Assembly: GCF_012489685.1 (NCBI RefSeq)
Contig: NC_080043.1
Coordinates: forward strand, 45,337,127 to 45,401,126
Direction: 5' to 3'
Source: Lotus japonicus
Taxonomy: Eukaryota; Streptophyta; Magnoliopsida; Fabales; Fabaceae
Length of the DNA stretch: 64,000 nucleotides
A program made the translations under genes and the position numbers. The notes under the pieces are model-generated. The model worked only from the letters and a program-made list of their open reading frames with translations. It searched no databases and was not told the DNA's origin. Every line of letters begins with the position of its first letter. The first letter of the stretch is position 1. This document shows positions 34,666 through 45,713 of this stretch, in pieces.

Positions 34666-35808
34666 GTTTATTGAGGTATTTCTATCCTTAGTTTAGGTCA
34701 TGCATCTTTGGCATATTTTTCAATTTGTAGTTTTTGTTTTTCTTTTTTTTTCATGCATTGTTAATTAGCTATTTGTTTTTGGGTTTTTTACTTCCCTATA
34801 CTCACATGCTTTTAGCTATAGTTTTGCTTCCCTACTTGTGCTGTTTTTGAAAATGCTTTTGTGAATATTTGTTGTTGTTTTTGGGGATGAGTGATTGCAT
34901 GTTGGGGAAGAGAGGAGGAGACTTCGGTCTTCCGAGTGTTTCTTGAGAAAGGAGTCGAGGTGAGTCCATTAAGGGTCTATCTTTGGCCCTTCACCATAAA
35001 AATTCCTTGGAGGATCCTGACTCACTTGCAATTCTTGGTTCTGCGTTAATTTCACTCATAGCATGCTTAGTGATTTCTGTTTTATTCTTGAGACTTATAG
35101 GATTTCTTGAGATTCTGAGTTTGTGGTTGAACATTGCCCTTAGTTGTCCCATTTGAGCTTAATTGGAGAATCTTTTTGTAGCCAAAAGTTTGGGATGGAT
35201 GTTTGGTTGGAATATTGGGGAGTGTTGGTCCTTGTTTCATTTGAGTGGAGCTGAAAAATTGTGAAATAGTCTCGTGCCCCAAATTTAAAGTTAAAAAAAA
35301 AGAAGAAAAAGAACTCCCAAACAAAAGTTGGAGTTGGAAAAAAAAAGAAAAAAAAAGAGTTTGAAAAAAGGGGTGCAAGAGGCTTGTGAAAAATGTGTGT
35401 TGTGAAAAGCTCCGGGGTTATTAGAGGAGGACCACACTCAATGTGCTTGAAAGCCTAGTTTTCCCTTAGGGACCAACCACCATCATGCTTTACCTAGCCA
35501 ATGTTTCAACCCTTTTGAAAGTCTCTTCGAATATTTGCATGTTTGATCTTTGTTGCTATTGAGTGAATGACATTCAGGACCTATGAAATTGTTTGTGTGC
35601 TCAGTGTACTAAATAAACATCTCATCCTAGGATTTTTAGATCTATATGATTCTCATGAATGGGCTCTACACTCTTCTCTTTTCAAAAGATGCATGAAGTA
35701 GGTTGTCGGGTCTTTCTCTTGGAACTAGTTGTGGTTACTAGGTCCCCCTGTTTTTCATGTAGTATTCCTTTGTGAGAGCACTTGTTTGGGAGCATTTCTT
35801 GCGCTTGA
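34666..35808 (+). other. A1 3' noncoding region
   Basis: The 1.1 kb after the env-like ORF is T-rich. It includes an oligo-A/G tract (about 35285-35370) that could be a polypurine tract or a decayed microsatellite, and no gene. Normally the 3' LTR would follow, but only its last 290 bp remain. Confidence 0.7.
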
Positions 35809-36098
35809 GGCTATAACAACAAGAATTAAATCAAGGTTTCACATGCATAGGATAGGTGGACTAAAATGGATTAGATGATCAAAAACCCAAGGCAATTTTC
35901 CATCATTTGTTTTTCACAACTTATTCATCATTGCCCTTTTGCAAAACACTTGTCACAATCAACCAAAACCAATCTTTGAAATTTACTGCTTTAAGAACTT
36001 GCAAACTTTAGGCTTAAACCAACAATTCTCACTCACAATCCCTGTGGTTCGATATTTTAAAACCCGGAGGTATTCGTACACTTGCGAATTGACCAACA
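35809..36098 (+). repeat. A1 3' LTR remnant
   Basis: This matches the last 290 bp of the 5' LTR (29563-29852) at about 99%, starting GGCTATAACAACAAG. The first about 1030 bp of the 3' LTR, with its promoter and palindromes, are deleted. The right end retains the correct terminus and TSD. Confidence 0.92.
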
Positions 36099-36103
36099 CT
36101 TCA

Positions 36104-37151
36104 GATCCTCAAGATAGTATCTAATTGCCTCTGGATCATCAGCCTTGGACCAGAGAGGATAGTCCTTTAGAGGAATCCTTTTCCTTGGTCTTCCTTCGAC
36201 AGTGCTGGAATCAGCCTTGGTTAAAATCATGCCCATTCTCTTCAGGGAAGTGGCATTGAAGTTATCTCCAGAACATCCTAGCCTTCGTAGAGCATTTACC
36301 AATTTGCTTTCCACAAAGAAGTCAGAGAGAAAACTACCAAAAGGTATGTATTTTATGGCAGATTTTGGTGAGGTAGTGGTTCTGGACTTCTTGATGCACT
36401 CCTTTAGATAGGAGAAGAGGAAGTAAGGCAGGCACACCTTCTTGTGGTCTTTGATGAAGAAAAGCAACGCCTTCTGGGTGAAGTTGATGTAATCAGGAGA
36501 GCTTCCCTTTGGTCTTTGGTTGATGCAGTGTAGAAGAATGTTGTGCCAGATTCTCAAATCAGGGTGAAGCTCCTTGGTCTTGCAATCATTCTTTCCTGGC
36601 TTCCATGTAGAGTAGAGAGCCATGTTGACTTTCTCCTTGGTGTTGGCTTTGACCTTTGATTCTTGCAACTGAAACCTGTAACCCTTGCTTGATTCTGGAC
36701 CCAGAAGCCTTGCAATTGTTTTCTTAGTTATGATGATCCTTTTTCCCATAATGAAGGATACCACTTGGTGCTCATTGCAATTTGCGTGTTTCCAGAATTC
36801 CTTCACGAGCTTCTCAAACACAGGACCACTGATTCTTTGAAAGTACCCTTCCCAGCCTTGTGCTTGAATCTCAGGACGCAGGTCAAACCCATTTGCAGCA
36901 ATGACATCAAAATCAAATTTCCATTCAGCAAGAACCTGGAGTTGTTCAGGAGCAAAGCAGCAGGTAACCACACATTGTCTCTGAGAAAGTGGGACAACAT
37001 CTTGCACATCATATTGGGCACTCTCAGTCGAACGAGGACGCATGACAGGACCCACTTGCCCAGTTGGAAGACCCACAACCAAATTGGGAAAAACTCTTCC
37101 ATCGGCGGAATCAGACTTGTCACTGGAGTCAGCTCTTTCTTGATTCACCAT
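36104..37151 (-). pseudogene. C2 env-like ORF, N-terminal part
   Basis: From the ATG at 37149-37151 this frame runs 350 codons without a stop into the A1 insertion. It holds a Ser/Asp-rich start followed by a region resembling the plant putative-transposon-protein family (RISGPVFEKLVKEFWKHA, FIMGKRIIITKKTIARLLG, WHNILLHCINQRPKG), found in the extra ORF of SIRE and Athila elements. It lies about 460 bp after the RNase H end. Across A1 the codons rejoin in frame at 28525. No signal peptide or transmembrane segment is obvious in this part. A longer upstream extension to 37316 is hydrophobic and Ser/Leu-rich but begins before the likely start. Confidence 0.8.
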
Positions 37152-37614
37152 TATGGAGGATGAAGGTTTGGGTAGAAGAGAAGAGGTTGAAAGCGAGAGA
37201 GAATTGAAGAAGATAAGGGTTTTGCAAAAGCAGGAGAGAGAAGGTAAAACCGAAAGTGATGGGAAACATGTGTGCGTAGTGGTTTTAGAAGGTAACCGTT
37301 GTTGATTAAAAAGCAAAGTAAAATCAACGGTTAAAAATTAAAGACATCATTACAAACAGTTAATACACATATCACACGGTGGAGATAAGCACATCTGCAC
37401 TCATTACAACAGATTGTCAGCACGGGCACAAGGAACGATGTATCATAGCAACTGACACACGTTTACTGTCTCAGCTTCAGAGTTGGCACCAATGGGTACT
37501 TAAACTCTGATAGAGTTACCTTATGAACTAGACATCTTCTGATAGAGAAGCATCGTAGCCAGAGGTTCTGATCCATCTTCATGCTGGACAAAAGTCCATA
37601 TTCAGATTTTTCAG
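37152..37614 (-). other. C2 spacer between RNase H and the env-like ORF
   Basis: This roughly 460-bp AT-rich leader has no coding sequence that I can support on either strand. Confidence 0.6.
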
Positions 37615-38235
37615 AATGAAATTAAATCTATCCCCTGCTAAGGGCTTTGTAAAGATATTTGCTCATTGATGGTCAGTATCAATAAACTTCAGAAGAAGTA
37701 CGCCCTTCTGAACATAATCTCTAATAAAATGATACTTTACCTCAATGTGTTTTGCCCTTGAGTGTAAGATAGGATTCTTACTCAGTGAAATTGCAGCAGT
37801 GTTATCACAATAGATTGGGATGTTGCTCTCAAGGATTTGATAATCCTCTAGCAGATGTTTCATCCAGAGCATCTGAGTGCTGCAAATGGCTGCTGAGATA
37901 TATTCTGCCTCTGCAATGGATAGTGCAATGGTTGATTGCATCTTGCTTGCCCATGAGACTAAGTTACTTCCCAGAAATTAACAATTTCCAGAAGTGCTTT
38001 TTCTCTCAGTTCTATCTCCAGCATAATCAGCATCACAGTAACCTGAAAACTTATACTCTGATGTTTTCTTATACATCAAACCAAGGTTAGTGGTACCTTT
38101 CAGATATCTCAGGATCCTCTTAACATCAGTTAAGTGGGTTTCCCTCGGATCTGATTTGAAACGAGCGCATAGATGAACACTAAACAGAATATATGGCCTA
38201 GATGCAGTTAAGTATAGAAGTGATCCTATCATTCC
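37615..38235 (-). pseudogene. C2 RT end and RNase H
   Basis: This is copia RNase H with most motifs intact: IGSLLYLTASRPYILFSV at the RT end, RILRYLKGT, GYCDADYAGDRTERKSTSG, SLSIAEAEYISA with catalytic Glu, IYCDNTAAISLSKNPILHSR with catalytic Asp, HIEVKYHFIRD and NIFTKPLAGDRF. Two stops break it: TAA near 37975 just after KSTSGNC, and TGA near 37660 in the tail after DTDHQ. A frame slip at about 38235-38250 separates it from the upstream RT segment. Confidence 0.92.
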
Positions 38236-39020
38236 ACGATAGAGCTTCTAACAAACTTTACCACTTGCATCTTCTCTCTCCAGGATGCATGTAGGATGCA
38301 TTGGAGTCTTAGCAATTTAGATTCTGTCATGTTGAACTTCTTCAGAAGTTCTTTAGTGTACTTGCTCTGGTGGATGTACGTTCCTTCTGGTGTTGGATCA
38401 ACTTGTATACCCAGAGAGTACTTGAGTTCTCCCATCATACTCATTTCAAATTCATCCTGCATCATCTCAGAGAACTCTTTGCATAGAGATGGATTATCAG
38501 ATCTAAATATAATATCATCAACATAAATTTGCACAATTAAGATATCATCTTTGTAAGTTTTGCAAAAGAGAGTTGGATCTACTTTACCCCTTACAAACTT
38601 ATTTTACAGAAGGAATGAGTTGAGTCTCTCATACCATGCTCTAGGAGCTTGCTTCAGACCATAGAGAGATTTCTTCAATTTGAAAACATGGTCAGGGTTC
38701 TTCTTATTTTCAAAACCTGGAGGTTGATGAACATAGACTTCCTCTGAGATGTAACCATTTAGGAAGGCACTCTTAACATCCATCTGATGAAGAATTATGT
38801 TGTGATTCACTGAGAATAAGATCAGTAGTTTGATAGCTTCCAGTCTTGCTATCGGAGCAAACGTTTCAGTATAGTCTATTCCTTCTTGCTGACTGTAGCC
38901 TTGAGCAACTAGCCTTGCCTTGTTTCTGACTACATTTCCTTTCTCATTCAGCTTGTTTCTAAAAACCCATTTGATTCCAATCACGTGAACGCTTTGAGGT
39001 TTCTTCACTAGGCTCCAAAC
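38236..39020 (-). pseudogene. C2 reverse transcriptase (RVT_2 type)
   Basis: Copia RT begins with VWSLVKKPQSVHVIGIKWVF near 39020. It carries ARLVAQGYSQQEGIDYTETF, the first catalytic Asp in LHQMDVKSAFLNG, SLYGLKQAPRAWYE and then, after a TAA at 38604-38606, the YVDD active site near 38515-38530. It continues to IHQSKYTKELLKKFNM near 38330. Both Asp-containing motifs are present, but the stop and the frameshift near 38240 abolish a full polyprotein. Confidence 0.93.
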
Positions 39021-40252
39021 ATCATTCTTGGAAAATTGATTCAGTTCTTCTTCCATAGCCAGAATCCAGTCCTTGTCTTGAAGAGCTTCATCAATTGACT
39101 TGGGTTCAATTAAGGACACCAATCCTTTCAGATTGAGCAGAGTCTCTTCAGAGGGTCTGAAGGCTGATCTGGTTCTGACTGGTTCATCTTTGTTACCCAG
39201 AATCAATTCGTTAGGATGAGACGCAGTGATTCTGCTCTTCTTCTGAGGTTGTGAATCAGAGGGACCAGCTTCTTCTGGTTCATCTTCTTCTGGCTCAGCT
39301 TCCTCTGGAGCTTTGCCTTTATCAGAAATATTTATACTCAAATCAGCAAACTTTTCAACTAGCTTTGACTGATCAGAGTCAAGCTTATCATCAAATCTAA
39401 CATGAATAGATTCTTCAATAGTTTTAGCATCAGTATTATAAAATCTGAAACCTTTAGATCGATCAGAGTAACCAAGTAATAGACATTTAGAAGATTTAGC
39501 ATCAAACTTATGCAATCTATCCTTAGTGTTTAGAACATAGCAAACACAACCAAAAGGATGAAAATAAGAAATGTTGGGTTTTATATTCTTCCACAATTCA
39601 TAAGGAGTCTTATTCAGAATTGGTCTCACAGAGATTCTATTCTGAATGTAACATGTTGTGTTTACTGCCTCTGCCCAAAATTGCTTTGCCATGCCAGTTT
39701 CTTGGAGCATGGTTCTAGCCATCTCCTGAAGAGTTCTGTTCTTCCTCTCAACAACCTCATTTTGTTGAGGAGTTCTGGGACAAGAGAAATCATGTGCAAT
39801 TTCATAGGAATCAAACAGACTCTTAAACTTGTCATTCTCAAACTCTCCACCATGATCACTTCTGACACGCACAATCCTACAAGCCTTCTCATTTTGCACT
39901 TAGGCAATGAAGGTAGAGAACACAGAATGAGACTCATCCTTGCGGGATAGAAATTTTACCCATGTCCAGCGGCTATAGTCGTCAACAATGACCATCCCAT
40001 ATCTTTTGCCACCTATAGACTCAGTTTTCACCGGTCCAAACAGGTCGATATGCAGAAGTTCCAACGGCCTTGAGGTAGAGACAACATACTTTGCCTTGAA
40101 CGGGACTTTTGTGAATTTTCCTTTCTGACATGCTTCACAAAGAGCATCTGAAGAGAACTTCAGAGCGGGTAAGCCCCTGACAAGGTTGAGCTTACTCAGC
40201 TGAGAAATCTTTCTCATACTGGCATGCCGTAACCGTCTATGCCATACCTGTA
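39021..40252 (-). pseudogene. C2 integrase
   Basis: The zinc-binding part has WHRRLRHASM (His pair) and CEACQKGKF (Cys pair) and reaches the S4 insertion at 40252. The catalytic core shows the first Asp in LHIDLFGPV, the second Asp in RSDHGGEF and the Glu in NEVVERKNRTLQEMARTML, the full D-D-E triad. A TAA near 39900, between FIA and VQNEKACRIV, splits the core. A variable acidic linker (EEAEPEEDEPEEAGPSDS, about 39245-39300) leads to RT. The frame continues across S4 into the gag-pre-integrase segment at 44015. Confidence 0.93.
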
Positions 40253-43200
40253 ACACCCCGATTTCCAGGTGTCACTTTAGTAACCAAAAATAATCTTTAC
40301 GCGGAAAACAGGTAATTTTTTTTCGTTTTCTTTCCTTTAAATCAAAACGATAAAGAAGTAAAGACAAAACTGAACTACTAAACTAACCAATATACATCAA
40401 ATATAAACATGTACAGCCTCAGCTGCACTTCCACGTCACACACACTCGCAGTGACTCCAAAGTAGTGTGCCCGTAGGCAAATATTTACAGATCCAGAAGT
40501 GTGAGTGAGAAAAAGTATAATTACAAACCACTAGGAGAAAGTCGGCCTCAAAATGGCCTAAGCAAAGACCCCTATGGTCCGACTGACTCACTGTGATCCC
40601 TCCGTAAGAGAACCACACAAAAAGCCATGCATCGGGAACCTACCCTGTCCCAAAAGCAAAACGAATCAGAGCTATTACAGTAACAACCAACTCCAAAAGA
40701 CTCTAACCACCCATACCCCACACTACTATCATCGACCCTCCCTCGATCAGGCATGAAGTCCGGGTCCTCGTCGAAAGCTTCAGTAATAGTCGTTCCGCTC
40801 CGGGTCTTTCCCGCACAACGAATTATCACGAACCGGCTGACAGACGCCTGGCAGCAGGCCGACCGCCCAAACACAAACATACAAACAAAGCCAAGGCGCT
40901 AGGGTCAACTTACAGAATACAATAGATATACAATCAACTTGTGATAAAGGGGATATATACATATGTTGTATATATATACATATAAGTTATGTATTGCCTA
41001 CTCTAAGGTATATACATAGCATGTTCTCGAATCTCCTACACAGTTCAATCATTAATACCTAACGATGTTCATCAACATCAAATCATCATAATCTCAACAT
41101 ATGAAGTTAGGTGATAAGGTTAGTCAAACAATGTATCGTCCTCCCAACACACACGTATCCAACTAAACCAATGTTCCCTGTCGTTGCCCTAGGGTAAACG
41201 ACGATGAAATCTCACGCTTCCATGAAGTCTCACGCTTCAATGGGGTCTTACGCTTTCACGAAGTCTCACGCTTCAGTGAAATCTCACACATTCACGAAGT
41301 CTCACGCTTTAGTGAAGTTTCGCGCCTTCACGAAGTCTCACGCTTCAGTGAAGTTGCACGCCTCCGCAAAGTCTCCCGCTTCAGCAAAGGTGTACGCCTC
41401 CGCAAAGTCTCCCGTTTCAGCGAAGGTTCCCGTCTCCACGAGGTCTCCCGCCTCAGTGAAGTTTCTGCTTTCACGAAGTCTCACGCCTCAGTGAAGCTTA
41501 CTCACTTTCACGAAGTCTCACGCTTCAGTGAAGTTCCATGCTTTCACGAAGTCTCACGCCTCAGTGAAGCTTCCCGGCTCATCCTTTGGATGGCTAAATA
41601 AACTGCTCAACGAGCGAAGGAGTACCAATGTACTTGGAAACTTATAGTTCCCCCGGCTTATCCTTTAGATAGCCAAACAACAAACTGCTCCGACCCAAAC
41701 TCAAAACAACCCAAGAGTTAGTGTCGGTCAATACAACACAACTCCACCAACAAGATTACACGAGGGTCTAGTGTCGGTCAATACAACACAGCCCAAACAA
41801 CAAGAGCACTAGGTGTCGGTCAATACAACACGGCTCTATAACACTTCCCCAAGAGTACTAACGTACTCGGTGACTTTCAATCATCACCATAGCTCACCTT
41901 AGTGGCTTTCCCAATTCCGATAACTCTCCAAACCCACAACAAAGGTCGACTTTTCCCCCGCCTTTCGTAAATATTTTTCCCCTTCAGTTCTCCTATGCTT
42001 AAACGTTAATAAAAATGATTTCAATTCAAATTAGTCAAATTATGAGTTTATTTCTCAAAGTCTAAGTTTCCCAAGTCTTTATTTTTCGAAAGCTCTATCA
42101 TTCTAAGTTTCCAAAAATCAACCACCCAAAATACATTTCCCGGGGAAAGTCTAGGAATTCCAACGAATCCCAACAAATGGCTAAGTCTCAAACCCCACAT
42201 TTGGACTTGCCTAGGTTTGTTCATCCAACCCGAAATGTCAAAGATCACCGGATCAATGAACCTCCACTCCGAAGTTGCGTCAAAACGCTCAATTCAACAC
42301 ATCATCAATATCATAAGTTATGAAACAATCATAACAAGAAATCATCATCATATACAACATCAGATAAAGCATAGGTCGAGTTTATCGACGCCTATCATGC
42401 AATCATAGCTAAATATAGCAAGTTGCCCTAACCTCGAGCTGATCCAGCTTCGAAATCACAAGCTCCTTCACTCAAGTGCTCCGAACCTTCCAAAGTTCCT
42501 TCAACTGAACCTCGGAGAAAAACAAAGCAGAACCCAAACAAAATCGATTAGTTCGATCGCAAAACAATACCTAAACGATAGACAAAGCACTAAAGCTTCA
42601 GAATAGGACAATCAGGTACGAAAAGACAAGTTTTCGAAAACGAAAACTCCCTTCCCAACACTACAAGGTCACGGCCACAAAGGAAAAACGGCTTCGGCTC
42701 TTTTTCTTTGATCAAATCAATTCACAAGGTAGTTTTAGGATAAAACTAAGGCAAAGAAACTGTCGGAACAATTTTCGGACAATCGGGTCGAAATATGACT
42801 ATTCAGGGGCATTTTGGTCCAAAATAAAGCCTCAAAACTTCAAAGTTATCAGTTCTGAAAACAAATTTGACAGCAATGATCCTCATGACATCCGTGACAA
42901 CAAATCCTAAAGGCACGAAGTCAGATTAAGTCTTTTTGACAATAAAGTTTCGAAATGTGAGACAAAAGGGGTTTTGAAACAGTTTTTCAGATCCTGGACA
43001 ACTGGATCACAATCAGCGTTTACTGACAGAGGTTTTAGGCTCATGGGAACCTTGAGAACATAACCCAAGCAAGAAATCGAAGAAAACGGACAATTTTAGA
43101 AAAAGCTCAAAACTGTGAGCACAGAAACGACTTCAGAAACGCAACAGAAACAACAATCAGAGGTAGGAATCGTGTTAGTTACCTCGATACCTAGAAGCAG

Positions 43201-44014
43201 GGACGAACTGCACGAAGATTGGTCAAGTTTTCGCGAAAATCTCCTCCCCCCTTGCTCTCCACGAATTTGGGCCACTAATGGAGGAAAATGAAAGATATTT
43301 TGCTTTTTCGCCTATTTATAGGCGGGCGAAATCCCGGGAAAATGAAAATTTCGCGATTCCGATTTTTGCAGCACGTTCACCAAGGAATTCTAAGAGAGAT
43401 TCTGGCGTCAGAAATCCAGAACTCAAAACAAATATCTATGATATGGGAAAAACGATATCGAAAATCTCAAAAGCGGTGTAAGTTAAATCTGTCCCGAAAA
43501 ACTACTTTTTGCTGTGATCGCCGGACGACAAAACTTCCTTCTGAAGAAAGATTGGAAACGTCGAAAAAAATCTGGCACCGCGGACGGAATCTTCGTTAGA
43601 AGTCCCGAATAGAAAAAGTCTTCATCCATTGCTCGAAAATAGGGTTTCGAAGCAAAGAAATTAGCGTCGGCGGACATCCGAAAAGTGAAACCTATTGTGC
43701 GTACAGTCCAGAGTTCCGAAATGAAACGCTGGTCGATGGAAAAATAAAGAGAATCTTTAAATTTTCCGAGAGTTCGAAATCTCACTCAAAACGTTGCTTT
43801 AAGAGCGAAATAGCCTATTCTGGACACGCTCGCCATAAGGCAGGTGTGCAGACGACTCGCACTAACTCCGAAAACAACTACGCAACATTCCTCAAGCAAT
43901 TCCTGAACTTTCTTCTTCATTAATCTTTCTCAAATGTCAAACTCCTGTCACGCTTACACTGATTCTACGTGTGAGTCGGAAACTTAACTTGTTCTGAAAA
44001 TCCAGGTCTTACAA
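40253..44014 (-). mobile_element. S4: solo LTR (gypsy, subfamily B) in C2 integrase
   Basis: It opens TGTAACACCCCGATTTCCAG and closes CCAGGTCTTACA, with TSD ATACC (40248-40252 and 44015-44019). It is 3762 bp and has the same termini as the LTRs of G1, of which it is a relative. Removing it restores the C2 integrase frame. It differs from G1's LTR by a large 18-bp tandem array. No internal domain is attached. Confidence 0.94.
41204..41579. repeat. 18-bp tandem array, about 20 units, in S4
   Basis: Units such as TTCACGAAGTCTCACGCT and TCAGTGAAGTTCCATGCT alternate. The unit length is a multiple of three, so the plus strand encodes a repetitive Lys-Ser-His-Ala pattern that is not a gene. Confidence 0.9.
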
Positions 44015-44420
44015 TACCCATTGCTCCTTATTAACAGAAAGAAGGCACTTCACATTCTGAGATTCCAACTCAGATAATCTGATCTTATAAATGTTGTTCT
44101 TCCTCTTGTTGTTCATCAGAACAGAGCCATCAATCTGACTTACAGCCCTGCAAGACTTTTGATTGAAAATAACATCATAACCCTAGTCAGCTAATTGACC
44201 TATCGACAATAAGTTGTGAGTTAAGCCATCTACCAATAAAACATTATCAATGCATGGACTACTATCAACACAAATAGTACCAGTACCAACAATTTTACCC
44301 TTCTCGTTGCCACAAAAAGCCAACTTCGCCTCCAGGCTTAAGTTTTAGCTCTTGGAACATACGCCTTTCTTCCGTCATGTGACGCGAGCATCCACTGTCC
44401 AAATACCATGATTGGTGTTT
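44015..44420 (-). pseudogene. C2 protease and gag-pre-integrase segment
   Basis: The copia protease active site (WYLDSGCSRHMT) can be read near 44370-44405, in a different frame from the upstream gag, so a frameshift lies close by. It is followed by VGTGTICVDSSPCIDNVLLV, HNLLSIGQLADQ and VIFNQKSCRA, the gag-pre-integrase region. This runs to ...VNKEQW at the S4 insertion and continues as the integrase zinc-binding domain at 40252. A stop near 44188 interrupts the segment. Confidence 0.85.
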
Positions 44421-45713
44421 CAGTGGAGCGATCAAGGATATCTGCAACATAGATAATCTTATCCTTAGATACCCACTTTCTGGGTCCTCTCTTGTTAGTT
44501 TCCTCAGAGGTTCTGATCACCTTGGGTTTCTCAACATAATAGTGTAAAGGAATTTTAGCATGATATTTAGACATGGAGAAGGTTCTCTTTTTGAGAGGGG
44601 GGTCAGCAACTTTAACAGGTAACGGTTTAGGTAATATAGTCCCAGAGGGTCCAAAATATTCATACAAGGATTTAGCCTTAGGCATAGGAGGTTCATTTCT
44701 ACTGGGTCTAGAATAGCCAATGCCATACATTCCATTTCTGCTTACGCCATAGATCATTGAAGTCATCAAGCTTTTGTCTACGCTTTTAGCTAGGAATCTT
44801 TGAAAGAATTTTTCATATTTAGATTCATTCTTACTATCAGAGGCATCACAAGCTACCACTTCTTCTAACTTAGCAATCAGGTTCTTAAGCACAAAGTTAG
44901 AATTTACTAAAGCATGATTATTATTTTTCATTTCAGAAATAATTTTCTCATGTTCAGCAGAGGTCTTAGAAGTAGTAGAGAAATCCTTTTTCAACTTTTT
45001 ATGCTTAGTCAATAAAGAGTTATACTTATCCATAATATCAAACAAAGCATGTTTTAGTGCAGAGGTTGAGAAAGAAGCGAATACCTCATTTTCATCATCT
45101 GAGTTAGGATCTTCCTATGATGCTGAATCAGAGTTAGTTGCATCTTTTGACTCTGCTTCTTTGTCTTTGACAATATCCATGAGTCCTTGAACTTCACCAT
45201 CAGAGTCAACATCTTCTGACTTTGATTCATCAAAAGTCACCATCAGACTTTTCTTAGTTTTGAAGTGCTTCTTTGGCGTCTTGTCCTTTTTCAGCTTTGG
45301 ACAATCGCTCTTGTAGTGCCCTGATTCTTTGCATTCAAAACAAGTGGCTTCCTTGACTGAGTACTTCTTCTGGCCAGATGAGGATTCAAACTTTCCTTTG
45401 GCCTTTCCAGAGCCTCTGTACTTGCTCTGCCTGTGCTTCAATATGCGGTTGAGCCTTTTGGAGATCAGAGTCAGCTCATCTTCATCAGAATCTTCTTATG
45501 CTTCTTCAGATTCTTCTGCTTCAGCTTGGAGAGCTTTCGACTTCTCAGATTTAGACTTCTAAGATTTGGATTTCAAAGCTATAGACTTCTTCCTCAGATC
45601 CTGCATTTCTAAGCACTTCAGTTCATGACATTTCAGTATGCTGATGAGTTCTTCTAAACTCATACGCTCAACATCTCTTGTCTTGATTTCTGAAATTGAT
45701 CCTAATGGGTTAT
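44421..45713 (-). pseudogene. C2 gag, C-terminal two-thirds
   Basis: From the truncated upstream edge it reads a Ser/Glu/Lys-rich region, a CCHC knuckle (CFECKESGHYKSDC, about 45295-45345) and an acidic segment. A long coiled-coil region (about 44870-45045) then follows, and a Lys/Pro-rich tail precedes protease. The UBN2-like N-terminal domain is missing because S5 and a deletion begin at about 45714. In-frame stops occur near 45116, 45497 and 45560. The layout, knuckle followed by coiled coil, matches gag of C1 and the SIRE lineage. Confidence 0.88.

Larger units (their letters stand above)
28531..36098 (+). mobile_element. A1: Athila-like Ty3/gypsy element lacking RT and integrase
   Basis: The element is bounded by TSD CTTCA (28526-28530 and 36099-36103) and splits the env-like ORF of C2. 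It has a complete 5' LTR, an Asp-tRNA primer site, gag-protease, a second partial gag, an env-like ORF and a 290-bp remnant of the 3' LTR. The whole RT-RNase H-integrase region is missing. Gag and protease closely match A2. The last 290 bp of the two LTRs differ by about three bases, so the insertion is recent. A TRIM-like element sits at 33183-33547. Confidence 0.93.

Noticed and set aside
35280..35375. Possible second polypurine tract or satellite in A1
   Set aside because: The A/G tract is not next to an LTR start because the 3' LTR is truncated, so its role cannot be supported. It is described only as part of the noncoding region.
41204..41494. Plus-strand ORF with a repetitive Lys-Ser-His-Ala pattern
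   Set aside because: It is the translation of the 18-bp array in S4. No similar ORF exists in the sister LTRs.
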